Assembly: GCF_021917145.1 (NCBI RefSeq)
Contig: NC_061070.1
Coordinates: 17,952,138-18,016,137, forward strand
DNA length: 64,000 nucleotides
Direction: 5' to 3'
Source of the DNA: Hypomesus transpacificus
Taxonomy: Eukaryota > Chordata > Actinopteri > Osmeriformes > Osmeridae
A model generated the notes under the pieces. That model did not search any database. It was given only the letters and a program-made list of their open reading frames with translations, and had not been told where the DNA came from. How positions within the stretch are numbered: position 1 is the stretch's first letter; every line of letters begins with the position of its first letter. Position numbers and translations under genes: made by a program. Shown piece by piece: positions 37,485 through 49,590 of this stretch.

Positions 37485-40400
37485 ATGCCAAAGATAAGGT
37501 TAATACCGTCTGAATATTATTAGGTAGCGCTAACGTAACTTATCTAGCAATATTTGCAAGTTATTATTGCTAGCATGTTGTCACGTTAATGATACTGTTA
37601 AGCTATCCGGCTATGGTGATGTAGGCTAGCTAATTCAACATTTTGTTCTTTTGCACGAAAAGCAGTGACACGCTGTGGGATTTGGCAGCCGCAGAAGTTT
37701 ATAGTCGGGAGACTGGGTCGGCAGAGGAGGATGGCAAGGACGAGAGGACCGTTTTCAACGAGAGGACAGTTTTCTTTATGGGAAACAAGGCAGGGGTAAG
37801 CACCGAAGTCGCTAGACCTAATTAAGGCTGCAACTCAATACTGAAGATAACCTTAGCTTGAAAATTGTGGTACGGCTTTGTAACTTGTCTACTTAACATA
37901 TTTTCAATACAATTTTAGGGTAAAACCTCGATCTTACTGCGATGCCTTGAACGGTGAGTATCGATGACACGATGTAGCATAAATAATTTGCAAGTCAAAT
38001 ATTGTGAATTTCGCATTAATACACAAGACAAAGGCATGAGTGTGACATGGTTCTCCCAGAGTTCCAATATGAGCGAAAACCTAGTTGAGGTGATGTTGGA
38101 CCGTATACATTGGTACATATTGTAAGTAAACCTATAAAATCGGTGTCTCCCAGGGATGAAGCTCCGAAACCCACGCTAGCTCTCGAGTACACTTTTGGCA
38201 GACGGGCCCGAGGACACAACACAGTAAGATACCCTAATTAAATGCATAGGAGCTAGCTAATTAAAGACACCAGTTAAAAGCATAAATATCATATTAATTC
38301 ATGACTGAGCATAAATAGCCTATTCATTCATGACTGAGTATATATAATCAAACATATAGTACAGGGTTAGAAGAACTGCTTAGTGCAAGTCCTGAATGGC
38401 CTGATTGAATGGCCTGTAATGTGCTTAGATGTTTTGCCTGAGTCTCCTTCTGTATTCCAGCCTAAAGACATCGTCCACCTCTGGGAGCTGGGTGGAGGTA
38501 CTTCCCTATCAGAGCTGGTTCAGATTCCCATCACGGCTGACAATGTCAGGTCAGCGAAATCAGATCTTCTCTTACCCTACAGTGATGAGGTGTCACATGG
38601 TGTATCTTGCATTTTCCATCATATCCAAAGTGAAAGCCTGTATACTATTTACATCACTGTTAATGTGTGTGTGTGTGTGTGTGTGTTGATCACAGGGCTT
38701 TGTCTGTGGTCCTGGTCCTTGACCTGTCCAAACCCAACTCCATGTGGGGCACCATGGAGAGGCTGCTGCAAGCGACTCGTGCCCAGGTAGAGAAAGCCTG
38801 CTCCCAGCCACGCAGGACAGGAGAGTCCCAGGCTAGCTCCAAGCATCAGGCCCTAAACAACCCCCCGCGAGTCCTCCCTAAAGACCACTGTGTAAGAACT
38901 CCAAACACTGACCGTAGAAAAAGACACCGGTGTTAAAATGCCTTACTGTTTGTCAATCATAAGCTTCCTTCCCTACTCAGGACAGGGAGTTGATTGACCC
39001 ATTCCCAGTGCCACTGGTGATAGTTGGCACCAAGTTTGATATCTTTCAGGTACATTTTAGGATTACACAACCTTTTTCTAAGTGTGGGTTATGAAGTTAT
39101 AAATATACTGTATTCATATAAACCCTCACCCTATTTTCCAGGACGTTGACTCTGAGAAGAGGAAAGCGATCTGCAAGACCCTAAGGTTTATCGCTCACTA
39201 CTACGCAGCATCTCTCATAGTAAGGTTTCAGTTCAGCTATGCCACCACCAATATCACCACTGACTGTCACTACCAAACAGTGGACCAGAAACAAGCAGTT
39301 CATATTGATAGTTTCTGAACATCGGCCTCTAACTAGCTATCACTGTTCATTCTCCATCTCAACCCTCCCACCTCCAGTTCACCAGCAGCAAGTCAGAGAG
39401 CCTGATGTCGAAAACCAAGAGTTTCTTCACGCACCTTGGTTTTGGAGCTGAGAGAAGGTGATCTGCAATTTAGTTGCCACTGTCTTCTTGTTTGTGCTCC
39501 CCCCCCCCCCCACACACACACAAAAACACACCAATCTACTGTTATAGACCCCTGTCTGTATTGCTGAGTCAGTCAGCATAGCACCTGCTACTCAGATCCA
39601 TGTTTCAGTAGGTGTATGGGGTGGAATAGGCCTTCAGGACGTGTCCTGGGACTGTGCGCCTGTGGGGAAATGTTCTACTCTTAATCTTTTATTTGTTACC
39701 AACTTGTGGTCTCCCTGTGTCCCATCAGCAAGTCAGTGTCATGTGATTCCAGTAAGCCCTTGATCGTCCCTGTTGGAATGGATTCTCTCAGCCAGATAGG
39801 TGAGTTTCGGTGTAGTTAGTGCCCCCATGTGGTCAGAAAGTTCTTTTTTATTTGAATGTATCTATCGTCTGCTGCAGGTTCACCCCCAACGCCAGACGTG
39901 GATATCGTGTCTCTTCATGCCAAAAACCCTCTGGATCTGTGGAAGAAGGTGTTTGAGCGAATCTTCCCGCCTGAGGTAATCATTTTTCTTCTTCTCTTTC
40001 ATTCTTTTTTTTTTTACATTTATTTTTTACTCTCCCTGATCTTGTTTCTTCCTGTCCTCCAGAGCACCAGTGACCATAAGGAGCTGAAAGACCCAGCCAA
40101 GGACCCCCAGTACAGTGAACCCCAGATAGATGCCATGAGGATCCAGAAAGATCAGGTACAAACCACATGACTCCGGATCACCAGCAGACTCTAGTTTACT
40201 TGATCAAGACCTTATCGGTCCAGTCTTTAACCCTCTTATAACTTACCCAAGGTCTTCCTTGTAGTAATAGGTTAAAAATCCATTACATCTATGATGTTTA
40301 TCTTTTTTTACGACTTGTACTCTATGATACAAAGTATCACTTTAGTCTGACTGGCTGTACGATTGTCTTGGTCATGTAACAGTTTAATGTGCAGTAATGA

Positions 40401-41157
40401 CCCACAGGTGAGGCTGGAGCCAGATAAAGGCACTGTCAGTGAGCCATGGGATTTAAACCTGAGTAACCCTTCCTAAACTGTCTGCAAGGTGTTATCACAG
40501 ACATTACATTTACATTTATTCATTTAGCAGACGCTTTTATCCAAAGCGACTTCCAAGAGAGAGCTTTACAAAGTGCATAGGTCACTGATAATAACAACAA
40601 GATAGCCCCACAGCAGACATCACCTGAGGCTGTGCTTCCAACTTCCCCATTGGACAGCGAGTGCTAGCAAGGGTGTGGTCAGCCAATAGGAGTAAAGATG
40701 TTCAAGGACTGTCGGTGCCAGCTAGACTGTATCGTTGGGCAGTTTTAACACGTGTCTGGCCACTGCCAGGCTATCCAAACACAGGCCATATGCATCACAA
40801 ACACGTGTGTGTTCATATTTAATGTCCACCAAAGTATGTCTCTTTGATCCTCAAGTTTCTGGTGTCAACTCAGACTGCTAAGATGCTGCACTTCTGTTAT
40901 TCATTCGAGAGAAGCTTTGTAAATGTATTGAGTTAAAGTGACACTGCATTAGAGCAATTTTAAACTCTTTGTTTTAACTGTGTTCTTTTCATTTCATGAA
41001 AACTAGGTGCATTGCTTTTGATTGAGCTTGTCTTCTATGTCAAAGCAGGTGTTGTTCCTCTGATGTTGAATTGCACTGTGTCCTCTATGTACAGGAACTG
41101 GAGCAGTACAAGAGGAATGTCTCAAAGTCCTGGAAGGGACTACAGCTGGACTCCTAA
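37485..41157 (+). CDS. dync2li1: Cytoplasmic dynein 2 light intermediate chain 1, 13 exons
   Basis: DYNC2LI1 is the light intermediate chain of the dynein-2 motor that drives retrograde intraflagellar transport. Exons: 37485-37498, 37666-37795, 37919-37953, 38154-38223, 38461-38549, 38696-38891, 38981-39049, 39142-39219, 39378-39457, 39729-39799, 39878-39975, 40063-40155, 41095-41157. All phases agree and give about 361 residues (human about 351). A Ras-like fold is visible: P-loop GNKAGGKTS (about residues 43-52), [40 protein letters not shown], and [11 protein letters not shown] in place of NKXD. The C-terminus [25 protein letters not shown] matches the family. Exon 6 carries a slightly longer polar insert (about [16 protein letters not shown]) than human. 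The second exon has a tandem AAG/CAG acceptor that would add or omit one serine. A (GT)n tract abuts the exon 6 acceptor. Confidence 0.96.
40505..40588 (+). repeat. Interspersed fish repeat module, copy 2 (dync2li1 intron 12)
   Basis: This is nearly identical to 6652-6736, sharing CATTTATTCATTTAGCAGAC, AAAGCGACTTCCAAGAGAGA and GTGCATAGGTCA. The rest of intron 12 (40156-41094) shows nothing recognisable. Confidence 0.8.
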
Positions 41158-42336
41158 CAGCACAGGCCACGTGTACCTCGACAGGATAGTCAGAGAAAGT
41201 TGTCTGAAACTTGTACCTCCCTTTGTCCTTGTGTAGTATGTTTTGTAAGACTTGTTTTATATCCTGAAAATAACGACCCATTCATGCATGAGTTATATTT
41301 TTGCCTTCAAAAGGTGTCTTGTGTATTTTGTAAAATAAATTATTTATTCTAACAGTTTCGTATGGAAGCAAATGAGTGACAATGTTTTGAACTTTAAAAG
41401 GCACTGAATACATCATATTTAAATTTAAACACCACCTAACTTGTTGATTTTGAATTAGACCTCTTTACAATTGGAATCTGAATTGATTTCAATAAAAAAT
41501 CTAATCCGATCCAATAATTCAAGATCAGAAATTCAGGTTGCTCATATTCAAACAGCTCAAAATATTGTGCAACCTGAATTTCCAAACCTCGAACCTTCTT
41601 TTTTACATTGAAATAAAAATACAAATTAATTAATATTTAAATTGTAAAGAGTTGAATTCACCAGTATAATGTCACCATTTTATACGTCCAAGTTTAAAAT
41701 ACCTGGGATCCACCTTTCACACCTTTGTCACAAAACAAATTATCTACATACAGCTAGTGGGATATTGCAAATGAAGATACACACCAATAGCCCTACTGCA
41801 GTGCCATAAACCAGAGCATTTAGCTAAAGAAAGTGGAAAAGTACCCTTATCACCGTTGCAGTCATTGTAAATGCACGAGCGCTTAAAAATCAGATGGATT
41901 CTGATTGGTTGTCAGTTCCTAGTTCATCAGATGAAGAAAAAAAAAGTTTTGAAAGTGATTCCAACGATATCGTTCCTTTATATAGTTTGTCGTTATTGTT
42001 GTGGTGTGGACTGGACTATGCCACAGCATTTTTTATATATAGAACGATTCTTAGAATTATATCTTTAGTTATAGTTGTCGTTATCATCCTTGATCTGAAC
42101 GGGCCTTAAAACGCATCTTTACTGTTTCTATGGATTATTCTGAGGTAAAAAAAAAGCGATTTCCCCTTGGGGGATAGTGTTTCTCTACTGCTGTGTTAGC
42201 ACCATGTCATCTGTCTTGTTATTTCCTTATGCCCTGAGGACAGTGAATATCTTTGTTTCTGTGGCTACAGTACAAAGACAAGCGTCCTTTAGCCGTGTGC
42301 TCATGATGACAGACTCAGGCAGGAAGTGGTCATCGG
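41158..42336. other. Convergent dync2li1 / abcg5 3' region
   Basis: The two genes end tail to tail. AATAAATTATTTATT at 41334-41348 contains AATAAA on + (41334-41339) and, in reverse, AATAAA on - (complement of 41343-41348), so one palindromic site could serve both transcripts. That would give abcg5 a 3' UTR of about 1 kb. No other gene is supported; the short frames here have no recognisable domain. Confidence 0.6.
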
Positions 42337-44136
42337 TCAGTTCCGTACGAGGTGGTCTCTGATCTTGTAGCTGATAACCCCGAGCAGCACCAGGGCTGGC
42401 AGGAAGGCATAGAGCAGGAGGAAGTCCAGAGTGAAGCGGGACAGAGCTCCTGGGTAACCCTGGTCAATGATCTGACCTCCATCTGTGATCAGACAAGCAC
42501 CGGGTACACTGGTCTGACCTGGGGGATGATGTCATCACAAAGGGACAGGAATTAGATAACGGATAGTCCCTGCTCTAAAACAACTCTAAAAGCGTAGGAC
42601 ATTTGAGATTTATACACAATAAGATGTGTCTTTGTAGTTTTTAATGCAAATATTTAAACAGATGCGACAGTGTTTACTGGAAAGACCATTAGTTTTGTGT
42701 GTCACTCACTGCAAGTGAAGTTGAGACCGTGGAACTCGTTGACGATGAGCAGCTCACAGCCGTACTTCTGGAAGGTGAGGTAGCTGAGCCACTGGAACAC
42801 CACAGGCATCTGCTGGGTGCTCCTACGGAGGGGGGTGAGGGACAAACTTAGCACTAGCTTCCTCTCTCAACCATGCTCTCACAGGCAGGGTTACAAAACA
42901 AACACATTGACTGTGGGGTTCCATTCCATGATTGGAACCTCAGAACCTTCACATAGCCGGAGAATCTCAATAAACTCAAGGAAACCGAAGGACGGGTTGT
43001 CATTTGTACTGACAACTTCCACATGGCCAGAACGGATCTCCAGCAGCGCTTCACATGTTGGGTCATGGTCTCACCTGAGGAAGCCAGAGCCCACCATGAT
43101 GCCTGCCACGTTGAGCAGCGCCACGCCGCTGTTGACCATGTTGGGGTTCTGCACCACGCCCAGCAGCACCAGGGTCAGCAGCTCACCCACCACGTGAGGG
43201 ACCAGGATCACGGCTGCGAAACACAGGAAACGCCACGTCTCTGGGAACATCCCCACTGTCCTGGGAGAGAGAGGGAAGAGGAGGTGGGGGTCAGGTGGCT
43301 GAGCGGTTAGGAAAACGGGCTATTAATCTGAAGGTTGCCAGTTCGATTCCCGGGCCGTGACAAATGACGTTGTGTCCTTGGGCAAGGCACTTCACCCTAC
43401 TTGCCTCGGGGGAATGTCCCTGTACTTACTGTAAGTCGCTCTGGATAAGAGTGGCTGCTAAATGACTAAATGTAAGAGGAGGAGGAGGATGGGATCATGT
43501 GTATGCCATATTCACAGGTCAAGTAAAACATACATGAAAACAGTATTCTCCACCTAGTGAACAAACACTCAAACACTAATATACACACACACTTACCAGT
43601 AGAGGAAGGAGGAGAATATGAACACGCTGACAATGCTGAAGGGTAGGATGTGGACGATGTAGGCCAGGAACATCTGCCATTTACTGTACAGACCATCCTT
43701 ACTCTCCTGGTCACTGATAGCCCGCAAGGCAGGGACTACACACACACACACAGGACAGAGCAGAGGGTTATTTCACTTTAACCGGTGCTTAGGTGGGGTA
43801 TTTCTCAAAATTTTCTGTGTGGATTCTTCTTCTCCAATCACCGGTCCTTGCTCTGCACTGCTACCAGTGTCTCCCACCCTATAACACTGTCAGGTAGGGT
43901 AGAGCATGCGGTGGACACTCACACAGAGCGACAGCGTTCAGCATGCCCGTGTAGGGCGACGCCCCCATGGACTGGTAGATGATGCCTATCCGGTCCTGTA
44001 CCGCCCCCTTGCTGACGTCCAGGTCCAGCCGCATGACGAAGAAGGCCACGAAGAGGCCGTAGATCAGGTTCTGGGACAGACGCATGAGGACGCCCATCCT
44101 GTCTCTGGACAAGTTCCTCACCGTCCTCCTACACAC

Positions 44137-44192
<56 letters not shown>

Positions 44193-47100
44193 GAGAGAGA
44201 GAGAGAGAGGTATGGAAAATTCGATATCTCATTCATTTTCAATTCAAATTTGAGTGGAGGGGGGAGCAGTGTTTTGACCTGAGGAGCACAGCCAGCTTGG
44301 TGAGTCCGCTGGGAGACTCTGTGCTCTTGAAGGGGATGCCGGGTTTGTCTGTCCTCAGACTGCTCTGCTCGATCTGGCGCAGCATGCTCCGGTAGATCTC
44401 TGAGCTCTGATAGGACGAGGTGATGTCGTGCATGCGGCTGTAGGTGGCGGCCTCTCTCTCGCTGTTCCGAGTGTCCACCGACGTCAGGTCCACTGGAAGC
44501 CAATCAGAGGACAGCTGGATGAGAGAGGGGTCAGGGCTGATGACAGGTAATAGTTAGGCCGGATGTTGGAATGGAGTCGGGTGAAGCTATGTGCTCGGTA
44601 CCGTAGATATCAAAAGGGTTGCAGTAGTCGGGACACTCGTAGCCGCTCTGGCTGAAGAAGTCCACCATCTCCCCCGGCTGTCCACAGAAAACCATCTCTC
44701 CTCTGCTCATGATGGCGATTCTGCTGAAGACCTGGTGGCGCAGAAACACATGAACGTTCAACACTAAAAAATTCATAATCGAAGTTTAGATGGAGGCAGC
44801 TTCAATCTTTCTCACCCTAAAGAGCTCAGAACGTGGTTGGTGGATGGTCACTATGACGATACGGTCCCTCCTGGCCAGCTCTGCCAGCAGCACCACGATC
44901 TGATTGGCGGTCATGCTATCCAATCCTGTTGTAGGCTCATCCAGAAGGATGACCTCTGTAATGACATTGCCATGTTAAGCACATTAAAGGCAGGATTGGT
45001 ACATTTTGTGAACTTAGAAATGTTGGCTTGAAAATATCCCAACCCTCCCTCCAAAGCCACTCCCCTAAAACACATAAATGCTCTGCCTGACTACTGCTGG
45101 GAGGTAGGTAGCTAGACAGATAAGTAGCCTGTGTAATCATTGTATTAGGATGTGAAGTTTATTTTAGCAAATATGACAAAAAGTGCATCTCTACATTACC
45201 GAGCCTGCCTTTAAGCTACACAAAACAGAAGTTATACAAAAGAAATGAAATCAGCTGGTGCTAAGTTTTAAAAGCTTTACTTTTTTAAGTGGGACAGACC
45301 TCTCAAAGGGGAAGTTCTGTTAAAGATAATGTTTTTTTCTGTTAATTTCTCTAATTAGGACAATTAAAAGATTGCCTCTTTATATGAAGGCTGAGTGGAA
45401 TTAGCAGAAACATTAATTGTGTGTGATTAATTCATTTCCTGGTTGATTGAAGAGGCAGCGAATGGAAACTCTCATTACTGCGGCCCACTATTAAAAAGGA
45501 GAGTGGACTGTCTAATCCTGAATGAAGCCTGAGACCCCTCGACCCCCCTGGGGGGTCCCCTGGCCCTGATAAAGTCCACCTGGGACCCCCCCAAGACCAC
45601 CCCCACCACTCTCCATAGGATCCGTCTTAATCCAGAGTGTGTGATAACCCTGTTTTTCATCACCTCCATCCCTCCTTTTGCCTTGGCTGCCATCAGTCAC
45701 TTTATTCCCAGAGCAGGATAACCTCTCCTAATACTTGACGAGAGACGGACTGGCTGTGATGAACTTCTTCTTTATTCCAGGTGGCGCTCTTGTATCGTAA
45801 ATACACAAACGCAGTCCCCCTTTTGACGTTGTCTAACGTTAAATAATAAAACATTCATGTCCTTTAAGAGGCTTCTTCCTGGGTAGTGTAATTCTGAGCG
45901 GGCACAGCCACAGACAGCCTGTTTGTACTCACTGGGGTCCTGAAGCAGCTGGCTGGCGATAGACACCCTCCTCCTCTCCCCCCCAGAGATCCCTGGGAAG
46001 ATCCGTCCTCCGATCACGCTGTGAGCCACATGGCCCAGACTCAGCTCCGCCATGACGGACGACACCTGTGTCCATGATCAGTGTTTACATTCACCCATGA
46101 CATCATCCCTGCCTACGCTCTGTGGAATGTCGGAACTCACAGGGCGGTGCTGCGCTGGGTAAGTAAATGAAGCGCACCTCAAATATCAGACAGAATTTTG
46201 CGAATGGCATAAAGTCTGTTTGTGTCAAAAGCCCAGTGTGCAGTTGTGATAGCAGCAGGGTGGTGTGCAGTGTGTAGTTGTGATGGCAGCAGGGTGGTGT
46301 GCAGTGTGTAGTTGTGATGGCAGCAGGGCGGTGTGCAGTGTGTAGTTGTGATGACAGCAGGGTGGTGTGCAGTGTGCAGTGTGATGGCAGCAGGGTGGTG
46401 TGCAGTGTGCAGTGTGATGGTAGCAGGGTGGTGTGCAGTGTGCAGTGTGATGGTAGCAGGGTGGTGTGCAGTGTGCAGTGTGATGGTAGCAGGGTGGTGT
46501 GGGGGCCATAGGAGCCTCGTGGACTACCTACCCTCTTCTGGATGAGCTCAGCAGAGGTTCCCTTCAACGCCAGCTGGGCCGTGAAGGAGAGCGTCTCCTT
46601 CACTGTCAGGTAGCTCAACAAGTTATCACTCTGGTGGAGGGGGGAAGTCAGCAGAGAGGAGGAGAGGGGAGGATAGAGGAGGAGAAGGGAGGAGAGGTAA
46701 GAGGAGAGGGGAGGATAGAAGAGGAGAAGGGAGGAGAGGTAAGAGGAGAGGGGAGGATAGAGGAGAAGGGAGGAGAGGTAAGAGGAGAGGGGAGGAGAGA
46801 GGAGAGGTAAGAGGAGAGGGGAGGATAGAGGAGGAGAAGGGAGAAGAGGTAAGAGGAGAGGGGAGGATAGAGGAGAAGGGAGAAGAGGTAAGAGGAGAGG
46901 GGAGGATAGAGGAAAAGGGAGGAGAGGTAAGAGGAGAGGGGAGGATAGAGGAGAAGGGAGGAGAGGTAAGAGGAGAGGGGAGGATAGAGGAGGAGGGAGG
47001 AGAGGTAAGAGGAGAGGATAGAGGAGAAAAGAGGAGAGGAGTAGACTCTTACCTAAGAAGCTACATCAGGTACAACAACTTTATGTTCTCTCAATTTTGA

Positions 47101-48215
47101 TAAACCCTTCCTGTATTTGAACTCTATCCCAGTGTCTCCAACGTTCTCACTCCCTCTCTATCTCTGTCTCATGGATGAAATTAGTTCACGGTTCATTTGA
47201 AACTGCTCCAAGCAAAATTGTGTGTATGCGTGTGTGTGTGTGTGTGTGTCTTGAAACGACTGTAGAGCTGTTTATCAGCACTCCTTCCCCTACAGGGACC
47301 AGAGACAGCGGTGAACCTGGTGACACTGCCGGTCACCTTAATTAAACGGCAGGTGCCTGGACTGCTACACTTCCAACCCCAATTCCTCAGTCCTTCTTAA
47401 TTACTGAGAAATTTAATATCACCTCCTCCTTGCCGGCTTAGGACGGAAAGTTAATGACCGGCCTAATACAGAACCCCCGCGAGCCGGTAGGATTTTTATC
47501 TGCTCCAAAGTGGAGAGATTATTTCCAGCGACCGGGGTATGATTTAATTCATGCCGTGGATACACATGGACACCCATGAGAGAGATTAGCATATGGGGAG
47601 TCTGTCTTAACTCAAGTTAATTTCCCCCCAGCAGCCAGGCCACCGTTGCTTCAGTCAGAGCAGGATGTAACCGGTAGTTACCCCGGACCCGACCTCTCAC
47701 CCACTCTCACTTTCTACCACTGCAGCTTTCACGGGCCAAAGCTCAGTGAAATGTCATCCAGCATAAACACACACAGCCACGAGCAGGTAGATACACAAAC
47801 ATATACACACTGTTATCACTTATCAGATCAGAAGTGCGGTACTAACGAATTTACGGTGAAATAAGTAACAGGGATGACCGTTTGCTCACGCATAACCAAG
47901 AGCATACACACAGAGACGCACACTGTTAAGAGATAAGTAGAGTGAATTAGCACAAGTCATATTACTAGGCCGTGCACTGCAGGTTGCATGTGTGTGTGTG
48001 TGTGTGTGTGTGTTAACTGGCTGACGCCATGCTAAGGGAGCTCATGGGGTTACCTGAAGCACATAGGAGAAACAGTCTTTGTACTGCTCTCTCTTCAGTT
48101 TCCTCCCGTTGATGGCCACCTCACCCAGGAGCTCACCAGCGTTCCCAATCCTGCCTGAGATGGCGTCCATGAGGGTGGTCTTCCCTGAGCCTACCACACA
48201 CACACAAACACACAC

Positions 48216-48252
<37 letters not shown>

Positions 48253-48558
48253 GTTCTAGTGTGGTTGAGCGATGGTTCTCTACAGGGCTGTGCGATAAAG
48301 GAGATGGTTCTTCACAGCGATGTACACTGTACCTGAGTTTCCCAGAATGCCCATAATCTGACCACTGTCCACATGGAAGGAGACATCGTTGAGGATCTGA
48401 CGAGTCCACTTCTTCCTGTAGGAGGGAAGATCCCACCAGGGGCCCAAACGCTCACTGGACACACACACACACACACACAGACAGACACACACACACAGAC
48501 AGACACACACACACACACACAGACAGACATACACACACACACACAGACAGACACACAC

Positions 48559-48593
<35 letters not shown>

Positions 48594-49019
48594 CAGACAA
48601 AGAGAGACACAGGTAACTTTGAATTAGTTTGAATAGGTTCAGGTACAAGTTTAAAAGTGATGTGGTAAACAGTTGTGTTTCTTAAGAAAAATGTATCACA
48701 TTCAATTGTACTGGCCGGTAATCAACAATATATTTAACACATCGTTTCTTTAACGAAGTGGAAAATGTCTTCTGGATGTACGGAGGTTTTAAAGGCACTG
48801 ACAATGATGGTATAGTAACTTGATAAGAGATTGCGTGACTAAACAGACCGCCAGACACCCTTACCTGACAGTGTAGGATATCTTGCTGACACTCAGTCCG
48901 CAGGAGGGCTCGTGCTGCTCAGCATGAGCTCCTCTACTCATCACGCTCTTATCCCCGACATACTTGAAGGACTCCTTAAAACTGGCCCTCGCCGTCTGTT
49001 CTTCTTCAACGGCCTCCAT
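42337..49019 (-). CDS. abcg5: ATP-binding cassette sub-family G member 5 (sterolin-1), 13 exons
   Basis: ABCG5 is a half-transporter that pairs with ABCG8 to export sterols across apical membranes of hepatocytes and enterocytes. Exons in transcript order: 48865-49019, 48333-48454, 48054-48190, 46532-46630, 45933-46065, 44816-44955, 44602-44731, 44279-44492, 43923-44128, 43597-43735, 43075-43260, 42710-42822, 42337-42518. All phases agree and total 1956 nt, 651 residues, the human length. Walker A GNSGSGKTT (K96), signature ISGGERRR (I197-), Walker B VILLDEP, H-loop [10 protein letters not shown]. The C-terminal half is the six-helix transmembrane domain ([59 protein letters not shown]) with NFTC before the last exon as a likely N-glycosylation site. 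The signature is canonical, whereas human ABCG5 has ISTGE. Two minisatellites and several microsatellites occupy its introns. Confidence 0.97.
43291..43472 (+). mobile_element. tRNA-derived SINE in an abcg5 intron
   Basis: The element has a tRNA-like head with box A GTGGCTGAGCGGTTAGG and box B GGTTGCCAGTTCGATTCC. A body follows (TTGGGCAAGGCACTTCACCC, CTTACTGTAAGTCGCTCTGG) and a 3' end CTGCTAAATGACTAAATGTAA. This is the architecture of the SINE families common in fish. The reverse complement of the 3' end is related to the modules at 6652 and 40505. Confidence 0.85.
44138..44208. repeat. (GA)n microsatellite, abcg5 intron 8
   Basis: A nearly pure GA tract immediately upstream (in transcript sense) of exon 9 forms a long CT-rich polypyrimidine tract ahead of that acceptor. 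Confidence 0.93.
44956..45932 (-). other. abcg5 intron 5 content
   Basis: This intron contains an AT-rich block (45340-45470) rich in TTAATT/AATTAG words and a C/G-rich block (45530-45620). No repeat of known type and no coding exon is visible. The base composition and absence of simple repeats suggest possible conserved non-coding sequence, which only alignment could show. Confidence 0.4.
46231..46500. repeat. 33/34-bp minisatellite, about eight copies (abcg5 intron 4)
   Basis: Tandem units of the form TGTGATGGTAGCAGGGTGGT + GTGCAGTGTGCAG (33 bp; left copies 34 bp, with GTGTAGT). The array lies directly downstream of exon 4 in transcript sense. Open frames across it are repeat artefacts. 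Confidence 0.94.
46640..47040. repeat. Homopurine minisatellite, about 38-bp unit (abcg5 intron 3)
   Basis: About 400 bp of almost pure A/G on the + strand is built from GAGGATAGAGGAGAAGGGAG + GAGAGGTAAGAGGAGAGGG units of variable length. In abcg5 transcript sense it is a CT-rich tract ending about 10 bp before the exon 4 acceptor. Mirror-symmetric purine blocks of this type can adopt triplex structures. Confidence 0.92.
47041..48053 (-). other. Remainder of abcg5 intron 3
   Basis: This contains (GT)n at 47226-47249 and 47989-48012. At 47290-47560 there is a non-repetitive block with TTAATTAAACGG, CTTAATTACTGAG and TATGATTTAATTCATG. No exon or known transposable element is recognised there. 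Confidence 0.4.
48191..48252. repeat. (CA)n microsatellite abutting the abcg5 exon 3 acceptor
   Basis: In transcript sense (GT)n runs into GGTAG at the exon 3 3' splice site, so the microsatellite replaces an ordinary polypyrimidine tract. Confidence 0.92.
48457..48600. repeat. (CA)n/(ACAG)n microsatellite abutting the abcg5 exon 2 acceptor
   Basis: Alternating CA and CAGACAGA units begin four bases upstream of the exon 2 acceptor in transcript sense and extend about 140 bp. Confidence 0.92.
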
Positions 49020-49590
49020 GGAGTACGTTCCGTTCATCTCTCAGCCCTCCGGACACCCACGGACCAGTGCAGAATGAGAGCACTTGGCAATGCTAGTGTG
49101 ATTTTGTATTTGTGTTGTTTCGCTGTGTTCAATGTGTCTCTGTGATTATTTCCAGTCGGTTGCAACAGTGTCGGTGGCACCATAAACCTAGTCTGTTATC
49201 AGAAGGAACTTTGCTCGGTGGTTGTATAAAGACCATGCTGTGCTCGTGTTGGCTACAGTGAGCTAGCTAGACCGGTCTGTCACTCGACCACTTGTAACTG
49301 CGCTCAACATGGCTCTGGATGTAGTTGTTCTGTCACACCAACGCAGCGCTATGAAGCTCTAATGTAGGAGAACTATCTAACTAACAGTCTGGTCCCAGAC
49401 CCCTGGTTCGACCAAGACAGGTGCGTTCTGGATTCATTATTTCACGCTTGGGGAAGAGTAGAAACGTAGGGAGAGAAGAGACGGAAGGAAGGAGGACAAA
49501 CAGAAGCAGCGGACCTGTACGGACCAAGAACACGCGCGGAAGGGGGGTTGACGACCTCTTGATCACAACCTCTCGCGGACGCCAGTAACC
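49020..49590. promoter_or_regulatory. abcg5-abcg8 bidirectional promoter
   Basis: Only 571 bp separate the two start codons, so both 5' UTRs and the shared promoter must lie here, as in the compact human ABCG5-ABCG8 intergenic segment. Visible candidate elements are TATAAAG at 49225-49231 (oriented for abcg8), a GATA-type TTATCAG at 49197-49203, and GAACTTTGCTC at 49206-49216. The complement of the last, GAGCAAAGTTC, resembles an HNF4-type site. The human segment is known to respond to HNF4A, LRH-1 and GATA factors. The sites here are motif matches only. Confidence 0.7.

Noticed and set aside
46499..46810. Glu-Arg-Gly frame across the homopurine array
   Set aside because: Artefact of a purine minisatellite overlapping the antisense of abcg5 exon 4.
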